Origin: Cepaea nemoralis
Taxonomy: Eukaryota > Mollusca > Gastropoda > Stylommatophora > Helicidae
Assembly (NCBI GenBank): GCA_014155875.1
Contig: JACEFZ010014616.1
Span: forward strand, 1-64,000
DNA length: 64,000 nt
Reading direction: 5' to 3'
Positions 20,182 to 32,405 of the stretch are shown here, piece by piece. The first letter of the stretch is position 1, and the number at the start of each line of letters is the position of its first letter. Both the position numbers and the translations under genes were made by a program. The notes under the pieces are model-generated. The model was not told where the DNA came from. It did not search any database and saw only the letters and a program-made list of their open reading frames with translations.

Positions 20182-21018
20182 TTAGGTGATTTTTTTTAGC
20201 ATCGCACGCATTATCTCATCTGTGATTATCCATTCTTCGTCTGTCCCGACCCCCTCGCACAACTGAGAGAGTGTCGTTGTGGCCCTCTGTCTGGCGGGCT
20301 CGTCATTCTGGTTAGTCTGTTCTATGTAGCGTGCAAGAAGGACCTTACCTTTATCCGCATCCGACTTTTTCCATGTGAGGTCTGTGCCTTGAAAGTCTGG
20401 AATACCCCTACGTTGTGCAGCACGGTTCATGCTCTTATGGAGGTGCAAGAATGTCGTAAGAGATCGCTCGGAGCACACCTTCCTGCAGAACTCGTCCCAT
20501 TTCTCGGCCTTGGCCTGTTTGGCGCAGGATTTGAATAATGTCATTGTCCTATCGACCTTATTCTTCAGGTTCGCCAACTCAACCTGTGGCATGTTAGCCT
20601 TTCTGGCCGTTTGCCAGTCTTTGACAGCCTGCCTCTTTCCCAGCCATGCCTTCTCGACCTCTCCATTCCACCATGGTGGCTGCAACCATCTTTCTTGTCT
20701 CCTGCGGGAGGAAGCTAGTTTTCTGCTTCTGATCTTGCATATGGCGTCTTGACCAGTGTTGTTGTACGGGAAGGCATTTGTATTGTTGCTTTGACTCATG
20801 GCCCTGTCTTTCTTGATCAGGATGCCACAAGGGTAGTGGTCACTATCGTGGTATCCCAGTGTGCCCCACCGGCACCTTGGTGCGATGGTGGGTGACACCA
20901 GAGCCAAGTCAATGACGCTGTCAGAGTCACCTGGTCGAGTGGCTTTTCTAGTGACCTTCCCATCATTCAGACAGATTAGGGCAGCAGATGCCAGGGAGTC
21001 CTCCAGATCTTCTCCTGT
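20182..21018 (-). pseudogene. LINE-B copy 1 endonuclease end and linker
   Basis: 241 open residues plus about 110 bp upstream. The end of an APE-type endonuclease (DSVIDLALVSPTIAP, TLGYHDSDHYPCGILI with the conserved SDH) is followed by a basic linker (SSRRRQERWLQPPWWNGEVE, KAWLGKRQAVKDWQTARKAN, KAEKWDEFCRKVCSERSLTT) that leads to RT. The frame ends early because a run of A residues (plus-strand T8 at about 20192) is longer than in copy 2; this is the lesion that separates it from RT. Confidence 0.88.
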
Positions 21019-21138
21019 CTATTGCTGTTATATCATTTATTTCAATGTTTCGGGTTACGAACGTTTCAGGTTACGAACGTTTCGGGTTACGAACCGAGTT
21101 CTGGAACGAATTAAGTTCGAAACCCGAGGTACCACTGT
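21019..21138 (-). mobile_element. Tigger/pogo-type MITE end
   Basis: On the minus strand the terminus reads CAGTGGTACCTCGGGTTTCG and continues with repeated GTTCGTAACCCGAAACGTTC-like units, next to a TA dinucleotide. TIRs of this form occur in Tigger-like Tc1/mariner elements. Only one end is present; the other side merges with the 5' end of LINE-B. Confidence 0.7.
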
Positions 21139-21284
21139 ACTTATATAGATGACACCGCTTTCTCCCCTACAATATACACATCCATAGTAAACATAATCCA
21201 CAACTACACACAGTTTGGTGAAGCCGCAAAACGTCGCTTAAAAGTCGACAGGGTCGACTTCATTGCATAGGGATTTTAGCCCAT

Positions 21285-21465
21285 ATGGCTCCGTTCTTTC
21301 CGCAGTGCGGAAAGCGTCGCACGAACTCCGTGGCTGCGGCGAATAGCCCCAAGAGTCTCCGAAAAAATGTACTCGTGAAATGAAGGACGCGGCCCGGAAT
21401 CGAACCCACAACCTTCGGAGCCCGAGTCACACGGCTTGGCCACTTCGTCACGGAGACTTCCCTTG
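21285..21465 (-). mobile_element. SINE-5: tRNA-like element
   Basis: The minus strand has GTCTCCGTGACGAAGTGGCC (A-box-like), CGAAGGTTGTGGGTTCGATT (B box), then a body. The anticodon stem cannot be folded properly, so a SINE is preferred to a real tRNA gene. Only one copy is seen in the window. Confidence 0.55.
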
Positions 21466-21479
21466 GTGAAGTAATTGGC

Positions 21480-22280
21480 GCCAAAATACACATACAGAAA
21501 TCTCAAATAATGGGTCTGGGGAAGTGGAAGAATAAAGCGGAATTCCCCAGGATTTAACAGACCCAGACAACACGAAAGTATATGGGATGAGATTTCCATC
21601 GATGTCAGAAAAGCACACACAGAAACATGGCATTCACTGACAAAACAAATTTCAGGAATACTATATTTGAGCAAATACAAGACATCAATAATTTTGGGGA
21701 GAAGTGCAGTTGTAAAGACCTTCATCATTCCTAAGATAATATGTTTAGTTACAGTGTTAGATAACCCCAAAACACACAATCACAGACATAAACAAACACA
21801 TCAAATATTTCATCTTCAGCAACACAATTCACAGGATACAAGACAAAACACTAATACAAGATAAGAAACAAGGAGAACTGGCACTACAAAACTAATATAC
21901 AAAAATATAAGCACTAAGAATCAACCAAACTAGTACACGGCATCAATCATTCAGTCCGACACACACACTAGCAATATACTACATTGTAATTAGAATACAC
22001 AGGCTTGGGGAAATAGACAAAACAACACCGCACTAATACAGCACTCTATCACCATTTTACAGAACATGAATGCAAGCAACACAAGGCAATGAACATTTAA
22101 CACAGCAGACAACCACGCAGATATACTTATACTTAGTTAAACAACAAGCACCAACATCACACACGATAATAAAGATGATACAAATACTACATTAAAGACT
22201 ATACTTGTACTTTCACTAACTTACGCAACAAACACATCACATGCAAAGCCAAAGAAATAATATACAGACTACTTGTCATC
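21480..22280 (+). pseudogene. LINE-E (L1/Tx1-like) RT C-terminal scrap
   Basis: The plus strand reads YLSKYKTSIILGRSAVVKTF, then IIPKIICLVTVLDNPKTHNH. A W/L-L-G-R-x-x-V-V-K-x-x-I-I-P-K block like this is typical of the region after the RT palm in L1/Tx1-type LINEs. The following 450 bp are strongly A/C-rich and G-poor, like the other LINE-E pieces at 39.1, 41.0 and 50.2 kb, but contain many stops. It is a weak, degenerate fragment. Confidence 0.5.
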
Positions 22281-22558
22281 ATTTAGGCTTATAGAACCTT
22301 TATTTACATATTTACAATACCCATCATAGGAGAAAATATATCAGCACATTTTCCTTCTTTGTCACCTGGGACGGTAATATTACCACTGTCAGGAACTGAA
22401 GTTCATTGAGCTACCCATCACAAAGGGAGCCTGTATCTCATAGGTCAGTTCTTTGTCAGCCGGGAAGTGGCAAGTACGACCATAACCAAGACAACAGTTC
22501 CTTTAACTTCCACCGCAACACCGCCCACCACAAATAATCCAGCCTTTAGTTTAGTTCG

Positions 22559-22665
<107 letters not shown>

Positions 22666-22869
22666 GTGCCTGCGAGGAAACGACAAGCATATCAGTTTGC
22701 AATTTACTATGTAAAATGGGACGCTTGTTGCAATGTTTAACGTATGATCAATTCGTTGATATCATGAAACTTGTTTAAATAAAACTAAGTGTGAATGTGA
22801 ATACTCGGAGTATGAAATAATTTCTATTGAGAGAAAGGGACATAACAACATAACACTTATTTCAAGGGA

Positions 22870-23160
22870 CATGAGGTCAGATTGGCTGAATGGGTAAGAA
22901 CGCACGTTCTTAAACATCTGGTGTGCTGATGTCGAGGTAAGGCCTTCAACCCTTACAACCAGACAGTTGGACTAAGATGTTGATCTCTCGTCCTTGACTT
23001 TCGGACGTAAATTACAAGTACCTCTGAAGTCGGAGTGGGTTTGCCTGATGGCGAGGGACACTGGTAATAGGGAAAGCTAGTCCACACGCACAATTCAGTC
23101 CATCACTACTAGAAGTAGTGTGTGTGGACTACGCTTGGGTTCAAAAACGAGAAAAGGGAA
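22870..23160 (+). mobile_element. SINE-4 copy a
   Basis: tRNA-like 5' part (ATTGGCTGAATGGGTAAGAA) followed by a unique body, including GCCTGATGGCGAGGGACACT, AGGGAAAGCTAGTCCACA and GGACTACGCTTGGGTTCAAA. Other copies are at 24345-24625 (inverted) and 31438-31735. Confidence 0.8.
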
Positions 23161-23599
23161 AACAATTTTCAAGGGACATTACTTGAAGTAAGATAAATGT
23201 GCTTTTTGATTTAAACAACTGTAGTTTTGTCTTTATCTTTGGTAAAGTTGTTTATAGAAATTATCAACCGTTGAATGCAGCATAATAGATTTGATAACAA
23301 TTTAAAGTCACCTTCTAAGATTATGTAAAAGTAATGGCATTATTTTACAAGTGTGAACCTGTTAAAAGCCATCTTTCTATTTCTCCTTGATATTACATTA
23401 AACATTAAATAACCTTTTAATGGCAGAGTGAAGCTCTTCAATCTGCAACATCTTATATTTGATTATGGCATTTAAAAGGTGTGATTTAAATGGCATTTAT
23501 ATTTGATTATGGCATTTAAAAGGCCACAACCACCCTCAAATTAATAGCTTGTGTGAGTACAGGCTTATCCTGATAAAGGAGAACCGCTTTTGGACAACA

Positions 23600-24125
23600 A
23601 TCACCTTCACATAAGCGCGCAAATCCCATGTGCACTGTCACAACCAGCAGGCTCAGTGGCGAAGGGTTCAAGGACTGCAGTTCGTATCCCGCAAATCCGA
23701 GTTCGACATACAGCTGCGGGCGATTTGGCAGCAGACCGCCTTGCGTTTGTTTTTTTACGAAAATGGTATGGGTGCCGGGCCGTTATCCCTGGTCTAGTGG
23801 TTAGTGACGTTCTACGTAATCCCGTATATCCACGTGAGGAACGTAACTTGCGCGAGAATCAGTAGCGGTTCTCACCGCGTTGGTAACTTAGGGGTATGTG
23901 AGCTGGCCGCTCAGAAAGCAATGGCAAACTACTGAGCGTATTCTTGCTTAGTACATCAAAAGCAGTTAGTACATCAAAAGCAGTTGAAAAATGCTGGTGT
24001 TGACTGCAACGTCCTGTAACCAATATGCAACATTAACAAAAATGGTGGCCGGTCGTTCAGAAAGCAGTGGCATAAAAATGTTGCTGGTGTTGACAGCGAT
24101 GTCCTGTAAAGGATATGCAACTGAC
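23600..24125 (+). mobile_element. SINE-1 copies b1/b2, one inside the other
   Basis: The outer copy starts with a head also present at 32165 (GGCGAAGG.TTCAAGGAC, GATTTGGCAGCAGACCGCCT). A second copy begins at about 23783 with GGTCTAGTGGTTAGTGACGT and has its own core (AGAAAGCAATGGCAAACTAC) and tail. The outer copy then resumes at about 24040 with its own core (AGAAAGCAGTGGC) and tail. Confidence 0.75.
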
Positions 24126-24240
24126 TAACTGTCACAACCACGGGCTCAGAGTTCATATACTCTCGATACAGTGTTGAAAAACTCTTTGGTAACATTTTGA
24201 ATTCGCATTGTTGGAAGCATATTGTCTGGCGTGACAATTT
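24126..24240 (-). pseudogene. Mariner transposase scrap in block X copy 1
   Basis: The minus strand reads TICFQQCEFKMLPKSFSTLY and REYMNSEP, matching the same segment of the mariner at 32405-32560. It ends abruptly at 24240. Confidence 0.7.
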
Positions 24241-24344
24241 ACGCTATTTAAACACCGGAGTATTCATTATTTTTCAACTAAACTTTCAAGGACAGACTGC
24301 TGCGTTTTTCTTTGGAATTGATTTTTATTATTATTATTATTATT

Positions 24345-24625
24345 ATTTTAGCTCGCTCGCTGTAAACTCAAGCGTAGTCCATACACACTATTTATAGTAT
24401 AGATGTACTGAATTCTGCGTGTGAATTAGCTTTCCCTATTAGCAATGTCCCTCGCCATCAGGCTCCGACTTCAGAGGTACTTGTAATTTGCGTCCCTGAG
24501 TCAAGGACGACTGGTCAACATTTTAGTCCAGCTGTCCGGTGTTGGGGTTGAACCACTTACCTCGGCATCAGCACAACGGATGTTTAAGAACACGCAATCT
24601 TACTCATTTGCCCACGCTGACTTGC
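24345..24625 (-). mobile_element. SINE-4 copy b
   Basis: Reverse complement of the SINE-4 body: AGCTTTCCCTATTAGCAATG, TCCCTCGCCATCAGGC and GTCAAGGACGA, ending with the tRNA-like head near 24620. It is preceded by a (TTA)n run at about 24325. Confidence 0.78.
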
Positions 24626-24697
24626 GAACTGATATTCTAAAAGATACTGTGATTTTTTGTTTTCAATTATTATTACTGAAAACATCAAGTTATCGAT

Positions 24698-25340
24698 ATG
24701 AATTCAAATATCACTAAATTTGCCATTCCAAGGGACAACTACGAAGTTACGCAGCTTCACCAGCCTGGTACTGTAATTTCTTCTATTACAGGTCCTAGGG
24801 CTGAGGCGAAATCGACGCCAGCTTTTATTGTTAGTGCCTTAACTGGTCAAGGAAGTGTGCCTTCTGGGGAATTTCATCGACCTGTACAGGTTCGAGGCCA
24901 AGATTAGATGGTACTTTCACCTGTCAACAGAAGGGCAGAAAGCCGTGTATGACAAGTTACACGGGAAAATGTTCTTTTTACCAAGTCAAAGGATAGACAT
25001 ATCACTAAGAGCATCTAGAGAAAGAAAGAGACCGTCTGACCATTCACTAATTGTCTGTAGCGATTACTCCTGAAGGAGTTTAAAATACTATTGCACAGTG
25101 TTACAGGGGGTGACAAGGCTGAAGTCTTCAGGTTGAACAATGGGGCTGACAAGTGATGGGCACTTTGCAAAAAAAAAAAAAAAAAAGAGGAAGTGCCCCA
25201 TTACATACTGATCTACACATCTGAGGTTACTAACAATAATCACAGAGTGTTGATTACGATGCCGGGAGAAAGGCCAATTGCCCTACGTGTGGTCCAGATA
25301 ACCAATGGGCATATACATGTCCCAGCACATGACCACAGAT
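24698..25340 (+). pseudogene. Gag-like ORF1 fragment with CCHC-type knuckle
   Basis: 24698-24907 and an overlapping frame at 24855-25073 (IRWYFHLSTEGQKAVYDKLH, GKMFFLPSQRIDISLRASRE) lead to DYDAGRKANCPTCGPDNQWA and YTCPST at about 25253-25330. The knuckle is C-x2-C-x4-Q-x4-C, with Gln where His is usual. A related fragment is at 61625-61867. Such proteins are ORF1 or Gag products that bind element RNA. Frameshifts and an A18 run at 25169 show it is dead. The parent element is not identified. Confidence 0.5.
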
Positions 25341-26640
25341 AACACCAGCAGTGTGACAAAACAGAATTGAACCTCAGGATGGGGCAACCGAATCCACACT
25401 CTGCAGTACCCCATTTTCATGGGTGTACAGTATGATAGTGGGTGTGTGTCTATTATTTGGTATCCAGGACCAGTTTCGACCATCTTTGGGTTCACGCAAC
25501 GCTTGTAGTCCAGCTTTGGTGAAATTCACTGTCCTGAGGAAGATATCGGGAGATACTCTCTAACCCTTGTTGCGTAGTATCCATTCTAGTCTATCCAGAA
25601 TATCGCGTCATTCAATTTGACGACACTTCCGGAGAACGCTGGCAACGGCATTCACCGTGGTTATCTAATGGACTAACGGTCATGTCTTGTGTTGGCGGAT
25701 TATTGTCCTCATCCTGAAGACCCAAGGCCAGTCTATTGAAGGGCAGGGAGCTACCCTGAAGATCCCGTGAATCATATTCTAGTGTCAAAATGAAGTTGTG
25801 TCTACTGTCAAGTGTTTCAACGTCTGGGGATCCAGATAAAGACGGACAGTGGTGGCTCTCTAGATGCTAGGATAGCACATTCTGTGGCTGATTTATTCCT
25901 ACAGAAAAGGTAATTGTTCTCTCCCGCTGTACTGATCTATTTGAGTGTCTTGTGAGATCTGTCAACTAGTGGCCAAGCCAGTTTAGTGATGAGCCTGCTG
26001 TGTCTTCCTTTTGCATAGAGCTTTAATTTAACTACCCTAAAGGGGTAGGGGCACTAGCGACACAGATTATTATCATCATCAGGTGGCTCACCAGAGCCAT
26101 GACGGGTATTTCACCACTGAGGAGGATAGAGGAATTGTAAGCTATGAAGGGATATCAACCTTGGTCGAGCTGTATCTAACTTGGGTTGTGGAAGAGGGGT
26201 ACCGATATCTTCATACCTATTAGGGTAAACTCGCCCTGACACCTGTACATAAACACGAGGCACACACATACAATGTTTGCTTTCTAACTTCTAGTTTGAT
26301 TAATATATTACCTCTTTTGCTCAGAGGATAATAATATTATGATGCGTGTCTAATGAATATACTACCTGTTGTATAATGGGAACAGGATGTTCTGCACATG
26401 ATTTTACACTTGGTGGGGCTGCCAAGAGAAGCCAAACCAATGGGGTTCAGTGCATATAATTTCCAAACTTTCCATATGCCTGAGGAGAGGAGGAGAAAAA
26501 GCGACAGACCCAAGATGACACCCTTCTTTCTTTGTCTGTCTGTAATCAATATTTCAGGAAAGGTTTACCAGCGCAGCTGGAACGTAGACCAACACCCTTG
26601 GCCAGTATAGGGGAAATATTTCTACCTGAAGTCTTGAACC
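25341..26640. other. Unassigned DNA (about 1.3 kb)
   Basis: Only short ORFs (the longest is 70 codons). No known domain, tRNA box or within-window repeat was recognised. GC content is a little higher than in the neighbouring LINE-E fragments. Confidence 0.4.
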
Positions 26641-26644
26641 TTAT

Positions 26645-27570
<926 letters not shown>

Positions 27571-28022
27571 TGTACAAAGACTTTGATGTTTATGAGGGGT
27601 TCCAGAGTAGACAGGAAACAATGGCGGCAGCGCTTGATCTCGAGGATGCGAACAATAGTGTTCGCTAAGATATTTTGATGACCGCATTGATGGAGAAGGG
27701 GCTCAATTCCTAGTTGGTGAACTGGAAAGCAGCCGTCCTGCATTCTCGTCGGGTTGCTATCCGTCTGGGTGCATGAACCTCAGAGCCACATATTTTAACC
27801 CCGGGACTGCCACAGGGATCTGCAGTCTCACCGGTGGTCTTTAACGTGTATACGAGCAAGATTGCAAACCTAGAAGGACCAGGGGTTGGAAGGATACTAA
27901 CATTTGCAGATGATATTCTTGCATATAGGCAGGGGAGAGATAGGGAAAAACAGCCCAGGAGCTGCAGGCGACAGTAGACAAAGTGATTGATTGGTGCACT
28001 GAAATGATTGTTGTCATCCACC

Positions 28023-28678
28023 CGGAAAAGGCGGCTGTTTTGTGGTGCTCTCTGGACAACAGGATTGTGAGATATGATGTCCCAAGCCTCACGATAGAGG
28101 GTAGAAGCGTCAAAAGAGAGAACAAACTGAAGTATCTGGGAATTACATTTGACAGGAGTCTGTCCTTCAAGGACCATGTGGAGACGATTGTGACAAGATC
28201 ACAAAAGGGACTCATGCACTTAAAACTATGGCTGCAATGGACACAGAGCAGGGAATGCTCTTCACACTATACCAGAACTTGATCCTCTCAGTGATAGATT
28301 ATGGACTAGGACTGCTCACTGTCTCAAAGAATCAGCTGGTGAAGTTAGAGCGGAAAAGGCGGCTGTTTTGTGGTGCTCTCTGGACAACAGGATTGTGAGA
28401 TATGATGTCCCAAGCCTCACGATAGAGGGTAGAAGCGTCAAAAGAGAGAACAAACTGAAGTATCTGGGAATCACATTTGACAGGAGTCTGTCCTTCAAGG
28501 ACCATGTGGAGACGATTGTGACAAGATCACAAAAGGGACTCATGCACTTAAAACTATGGCTGCAATGGACACAGAGCAGAGAATGCTCTTCACACTATAC
28601 CAGAACTTGATCCTCTCAGTGATAGATTATGGACTAGGACTGCTCACTGTCTCAAAGAATCAGCTGGTGAAGTTAGAG
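28023..28678 (+). repeat. 328-bp tandem duplication inside LINE-C
   Basis: 28023-28350 and 28351-28678 are head-to-tail copies of exactly equal length that differ at two positions seen by eye (AATTACATTTG/AATCACATTTG and AGCAGGGAATG/AGCAGAGAATG). Each starts CGGAAAAGGCGGCTGTTTTG and ends GAAGTTAGAG. The length is not a multiple of three, so the RT thumb frame is shifted. Confidence 0.96.
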
Positions 28679-28862
28679 CGCATACAGGACGAAGCTACCA
28701 GTAGTGTGTATGCGTTACATACTTGGTCTGCCGACTGTTGCTGGTAGGCACAAGGTGATGCAGACGAAGGCATACCTCAGAGTAGCTGCAGACACAGATC
28801 ACCCGTTGCATGAGGCACTGGACGCAGTTTAGGGTCAGAGACTGATAAGAGGGAAATCATGG

Positions 28863-29705
28863 ATGGCTCAGGCGGAGGATACGATCAGACAGGTGTGCAT
28901 CTTGGAGAACATTAGGCGAGGAGAGGAGTGGGTCAGAATGCCAGCGGAGCAGTCAGACTTGTGCAGAGTTATAATCACATTAAGCCGGGAGTGCAGGGAG
29001 TCACCAGCAGGGGCCACGGAAGTGGAAACCCAGCAACTAATTCCGTATAATGCTTGCCCGGGTGATGTGATTATCTACACAGATGGTTTGGTGGTGAGAG
29101 GTAGGAGACGTGCCTGGGGATTCTTAACAAAAGCTAATGGTTGACGTTTGGTGCAGGAGAGCCTGGCGTATGATACCACAACATCTAGCTTAAGAATGGA
29201 GGTGGAGGCGGTCAGTGCAGCTTTCCGCTGGATGGAGAACACGATACATACACACATCGTGATTGTAGCTGACTCAGAAAGCATTCTGGGGAGGGTGAGG
29301 ACAGGCAGGCTTCGTGCAGAGTGTCTTGCTTCGCTTCGGAGGTCACGGATGGCACACATCACCTGGGTCTGTTCTCCGGGGCATGCCGGTGTGCTGGGGA
29401 ATGAACAGGCGACAAGATTGGCTGGCTCGGCAAAATTTGGTGGAGTATTGATGCATGACAGGGCAGACGTGGTTGCGGCCTTGTGGGAGCAAGTGTACTC
29501 CTCGGAGGAGCAAATGGATCACCATCGTCTGGCAAGAATGAGGCAGCGAGGAGTGACGAGGTATTCGATTCTCAGAGGAAAGGCGAGGCGGATATATAAT
29601 CAGATTGCTACAGGAACTATTGGTATTGAAACTCTTCGCTGGCTGCTGAGGATGGGGACGGAGCGCTTATGGGAATACCCCGAATGCTGTGTTGTCGGTT
29701 CCTAA
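28863..29705 (+). pseudogene. LINE-C RNase H domain
   Basis: One frame of 280 codons with a single TGA at 29142-29144. The connection (AEDTIRQVCILENIRRGEEW) is followed by IIYTDGLVVRGRRRAWGF (first Asp), SSLRMEVEAVSAAFRW (Glu), IVIVADSESILGRVRTGR (Asp) and VCSPGHAGVLGNEQATRLAG. In the last block the usual A-D-x-L-A is A-T-R-L-A, so the fourth carboxylate is lost. The C-terminal part is DRADVVAALWEQVYSSEEQM and GTIGIETLRWLLRMGTERLW. It is recognisable but probably inactive. Confidence 0.9.
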
Positions 29706-29720
29706 ATCAATCAATCAGTA

Positions 29721-30200
29721 AATCATGAAGATTTCTCCCCTCTCGTGCGAGAAGTTCCTGCACATAAAAATTTGCAACTGACACCAACTTTCAATAGTCA
29801 AATCAACACACAAGAAAACAATCCAAAAACATAAAGACTGACGATTTTCAAATGGTCAGCAATCCAAAGAAGAGAAAACGGGCAGACAGAAGAGTAATGC
29901 AGTCACTAGACAGTTTAGACACTGTCCCAGACGATCTTTCACCAACTAAATCCATACCGGACAAGAAAGAAAGTACCAAAGACATTACAGAAGATCACAA
30001 GACAAACGAAAACGAACAAGAAGAACAAGAGGATAAACAAGTACAAGACGAATAAGACATACTCTACACAAAATACACAGTTCTATATTTCTAATGTGTA
30101 CCACTGTCTTCAATCAACCATTCTTTGTATTATTATCATCATATGTCTTTTACCATCTTTAGTTTCACTATTTCCTTACCACTCAAAAAATAAAATGTGT
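29721..30200 (+). other. Unassigned DNA with a 67-codon basic/acidic ORF (29852-30055)
   Basis: The ORF encodes MVSNPKKRKRADRRVMQSLD and ends in a Glu/Gln-rich tail (NENEQEEQEDKQVQDE). The KKRKR cluster looks like a nuclear localisation signal. The A/C-rich, G-poor bias matches LINE-E, so it may be the start of a LINE-E ORF. No domain was recognised. Confidence 0.3.
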
Positions 30201-30204
30201 TTGC

Positions 30205-30438
30205 ATATTCTTTACAGGACATCGCTGTCAACATCAGCATCTTTCAGCTGTATTGTTGATTTCTTGGCAAGATTACGCTCAGTAGTTTGCCATTGCTTTC
30301 TGAGCGGCCGGATCACATACCCCGTAAGTTACCGATGCGATTCAAACCACTGCTGATTCTCACCGTCATCACGTTACCGACGAGAGTATACGAGATTACG
30401 GAGACAAGTCATAACCTCTAAGCCACGAAGCCGGTATA
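30205..30438 (-). mobile_element. SINE-1 copy c
   Basis: In its own orientation: a head with GGCTTCGTGGCTTAGAGGTT (A-box-like) and TGGTTTGAATCGC (B-box-like), the core GAAAGCAATGGCAAACTACT, and the tail GATGCTGATGTTGACAGCGA before ATATGCAA. Confidence 0.85.
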
Positions 30439-30753
30439 TTTAGACTGACAGAACCTTTATTTACATATTTACAATGCCCATGATAAATCGGCACACTTTC
30501 TTTCTTTGTCACCTGGGGCTGGGAAATATTACCACAGTCAGGGACAGAAGTACATTGAGCTACCCAGCGCAAAGGAAGGCTGTATCTCATAGCTCACTTT
30601 CTTTGTTAGCCTGGAGTGGAAAATACGACCTTGACCAACACAACAGTTCGTTTAACTTCCACCCCAGCCCCCCCACCCCCACCCCCCACCCCAAATAGAT
30701 CCAGCCTGTGAAGAAGTTACTACCCAACGCAAATAACGTCAGTCTTAGTTACA

Positions 30754-30755
<2 letters not shown>

Positions 30756-30834
<79 letters not shown>
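30756..30834. repeat. (CT)n microsatellite
   Basis: About 78 bp of pure CT at the position equivalent to 22562 in copy 1. Confidence 0.97.
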
Positions 30835-30836
<2 letters not shown>

Positions 30837-31004
30837 CCCTCTCTTGCGTGCGCACGCGATCAAACGACTCGCATATATGTCTGCAATTTACTTTGTAAAA
30901 TTGGACGCTTGTGGCAATGTTTACCGTATGAATCGTTTTGTGATGCCCTTAAACTTGTTTAAATAAAACGTAGTGTGAATGAGAATACTTGGAGTATACA
31001 AGTA

Positions 31005-31155
31005 TTTTCAAGATCATCGCCGATGCAACGGAGTTCGTGCAATGAACTGAGTTTCTCCAGACTCAGGTTTGAGTTAGGAGGCAAACGGAGCACTTATGGG
31101 TTTAACCGTGGGCCGTGATGTTGATCCAACGACTAAACTAAAACTAAACTAAACT
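31005..31155 (+). mobile_element. SINE-6 copy a
   Basis: Segment with CGGAGTTCGTGCAATGAACT, TTTGAGTTAGGAGG, CGGAGCAC and CCGTGATGTTGATCC, ending in a (ACTAA)n tail. It matches the reverse complement of 38740-38880. A SINE or short LINE tail is likely. Confidence 0.6.
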
Positions 31156-31437
31156 TGGAGTATAAAATAATTTCTATTGAAAGTTTGTAGCATGCATTTG
31201 AACAAATGATTACTCCACCACCATCATCAACACGTAATATGTAGGTAATTACACCATGCCATGAATATAATATTATCTTATGTGTATATGAATGTATATG
31301 TTGTATTCGTAAATGAAAAAAAAACACACAAAGCACTTTGAAAATACAGACTGTTTTGTTCGAAATAAAACCACTTTAAAGGAAACAAATCCAATTTTAA
31401 TAGTCGAAAGGAATATAATACCATAACACTTATTTCA

Positions 31438-31735
31438 AGAGACACGAGGTCAGCATGGCTGAATGGATACGAGCACCTGTTCATAAACATCCGGTGTGCT
31501 GATGCTGAGGTAAGGGATTCAACTCTTACACCGGACAGTTGGACTAAAATTTTGATTTCTCGTCCTTGACTTGGGGACATACATTACAAGTACCTCTAAA
31601 GTCGGAGTCGGTTTGCCTGATGGCGAGGGACACTGGTAATAGGGAAAGCTAGTCCACAGGCAAAACTCAGTCCAGCACTACTAGAAATATTGTGTATGGA
31701 CTACGCTTGGGTTCAAAATCAAGCGAGCTGAAAAA
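31438..31735 (+). mobile_element. SINE-4 copy c
   Basis: Head GCATGGCTGAATGGATACGA, body with GCCTGATGGCGAGGGACACT and AGGGAAAGCTAGTCCACA. Collinear with 22870-23160. Confidence 0.8.
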
Positions 31736-32164
31736 GTATTTCAAGGGACATTACTCAAAGTAACATAAATGTGCTATTCGGTTTAAATAATTGTAATATT
31801 TATCTATCTTTTGTAAAGTTTTTATATAAATTAACAACGGTTGAATGTAGCATTAAAATTTTTGGATAAAAATGTTAAGTCATCTTCTAAGATTATGTAA
31901 AAGTAATGGGTTTATTTTCCATGTGGGAAAATGTTAGAAGCCATCTTTCCATTTCTCCTTGATATTACATTATATATCCTTTTTTTTTTTTTTTATAATG
32001 TTATATTTTTCACAGAAATATTTATTTTTGACTGGTCTTTAAAAGGCCACAACCACCCTCAAATTAATATCCTGTGCGAGTAAATACTTCTGATAAAGGA
32101 GAACCCGTTTTGGACAACAATCACCTTCACATAAGAGCGCAAATCTCATGTGCACTGTCACAAC

Positions 32165-32405
32165 AAGCCCGCTCCGTGGCGAAGGTTTCAAGGACCGCAG
32201 TTCGTAAACCCTCAAACCCGCGTTCGACATAAGCTGCTCGCGATTTGGCAGCAGACCGCCTTGCGTGTCTTTTACAAAAAATGGTATGGGTGCCTGTCGT
32301 TCAGAAAGCAATGGCAAAATACTGAACGTAAACTTGCCAAGAGATCACAACAGCAAAAATAATTAAAAAAATGCTAGTGTTGACTGCGACGTCCTGTAAA
32401 GGTTA
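32165..32405 (+). mobile_element. SINE-1 copy d
   Basis: Head GATTTGGCAGCAGACCGCCT, core AGAAAGCAATGGCAAAATAC and tail GTTGACTGCGACGTCCTGTA. It is inserted into the mariner in the same place as in block X copy 1. Confidence 0.82.

Larger units (their letters stand above)
17999..21018 (-). mobile_element. LINE-B copy 1: RNase H-bearing non-LTR retrotransposon, 5'-truncated
   Basis: A minus-strand insertion. In element order: end of the endonuclease, linker, RT, RNase H, and a C-terminal Cys/His segment (LRTQMHMLGGG-like and a C-P-E-C pair in the sister copy), ending in a short (TTATCAG)n-type tail at 18000-18030. The endonuclease is truncated at about 21018, shortly before LALVSPTIAPRCRWG and the HDSDHYPCGI block with its conserved S-D-H. 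Comparison with LINE-B copy 2 (36092-38735) shows collinear sequence throughout. An RNase H domain after RT places it in the broad I/ingi/R1 group of LINEs; the exact clade is not decided. Confidence 0.9.
27576..29720 (+). mobile_element. LINE-C: RNase H-bearing non-LTR retrotransposon with internal duplication
   Basis: Related to LINE-B and LINE-D. The plus strand reads DVYEGFQSRQETMAAALDLE, then DAN (motif A), LPQGSAVSPVVFNVYTSKIA, ILTFADDILAYRQGRD (catalytic loop intact), thumb (YLGITFDRSLSFKDHVETIV), and RNase H to LLRMGTERLWEYPECC. A 328-bp tandem duplication lies in the thumb. The 5' part, including the endonuclease, is missing. The 3' end is a short (ATCA)n tail at 29705-29720. Many frame changes occur before 28863. 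Confidence 0.9.

Noticed and set aside
21390..21460. Genuine tRNA gene
   Set aside because: A and B boxes are present but the anticodon stem does not pair; it is more likely a SINE head.
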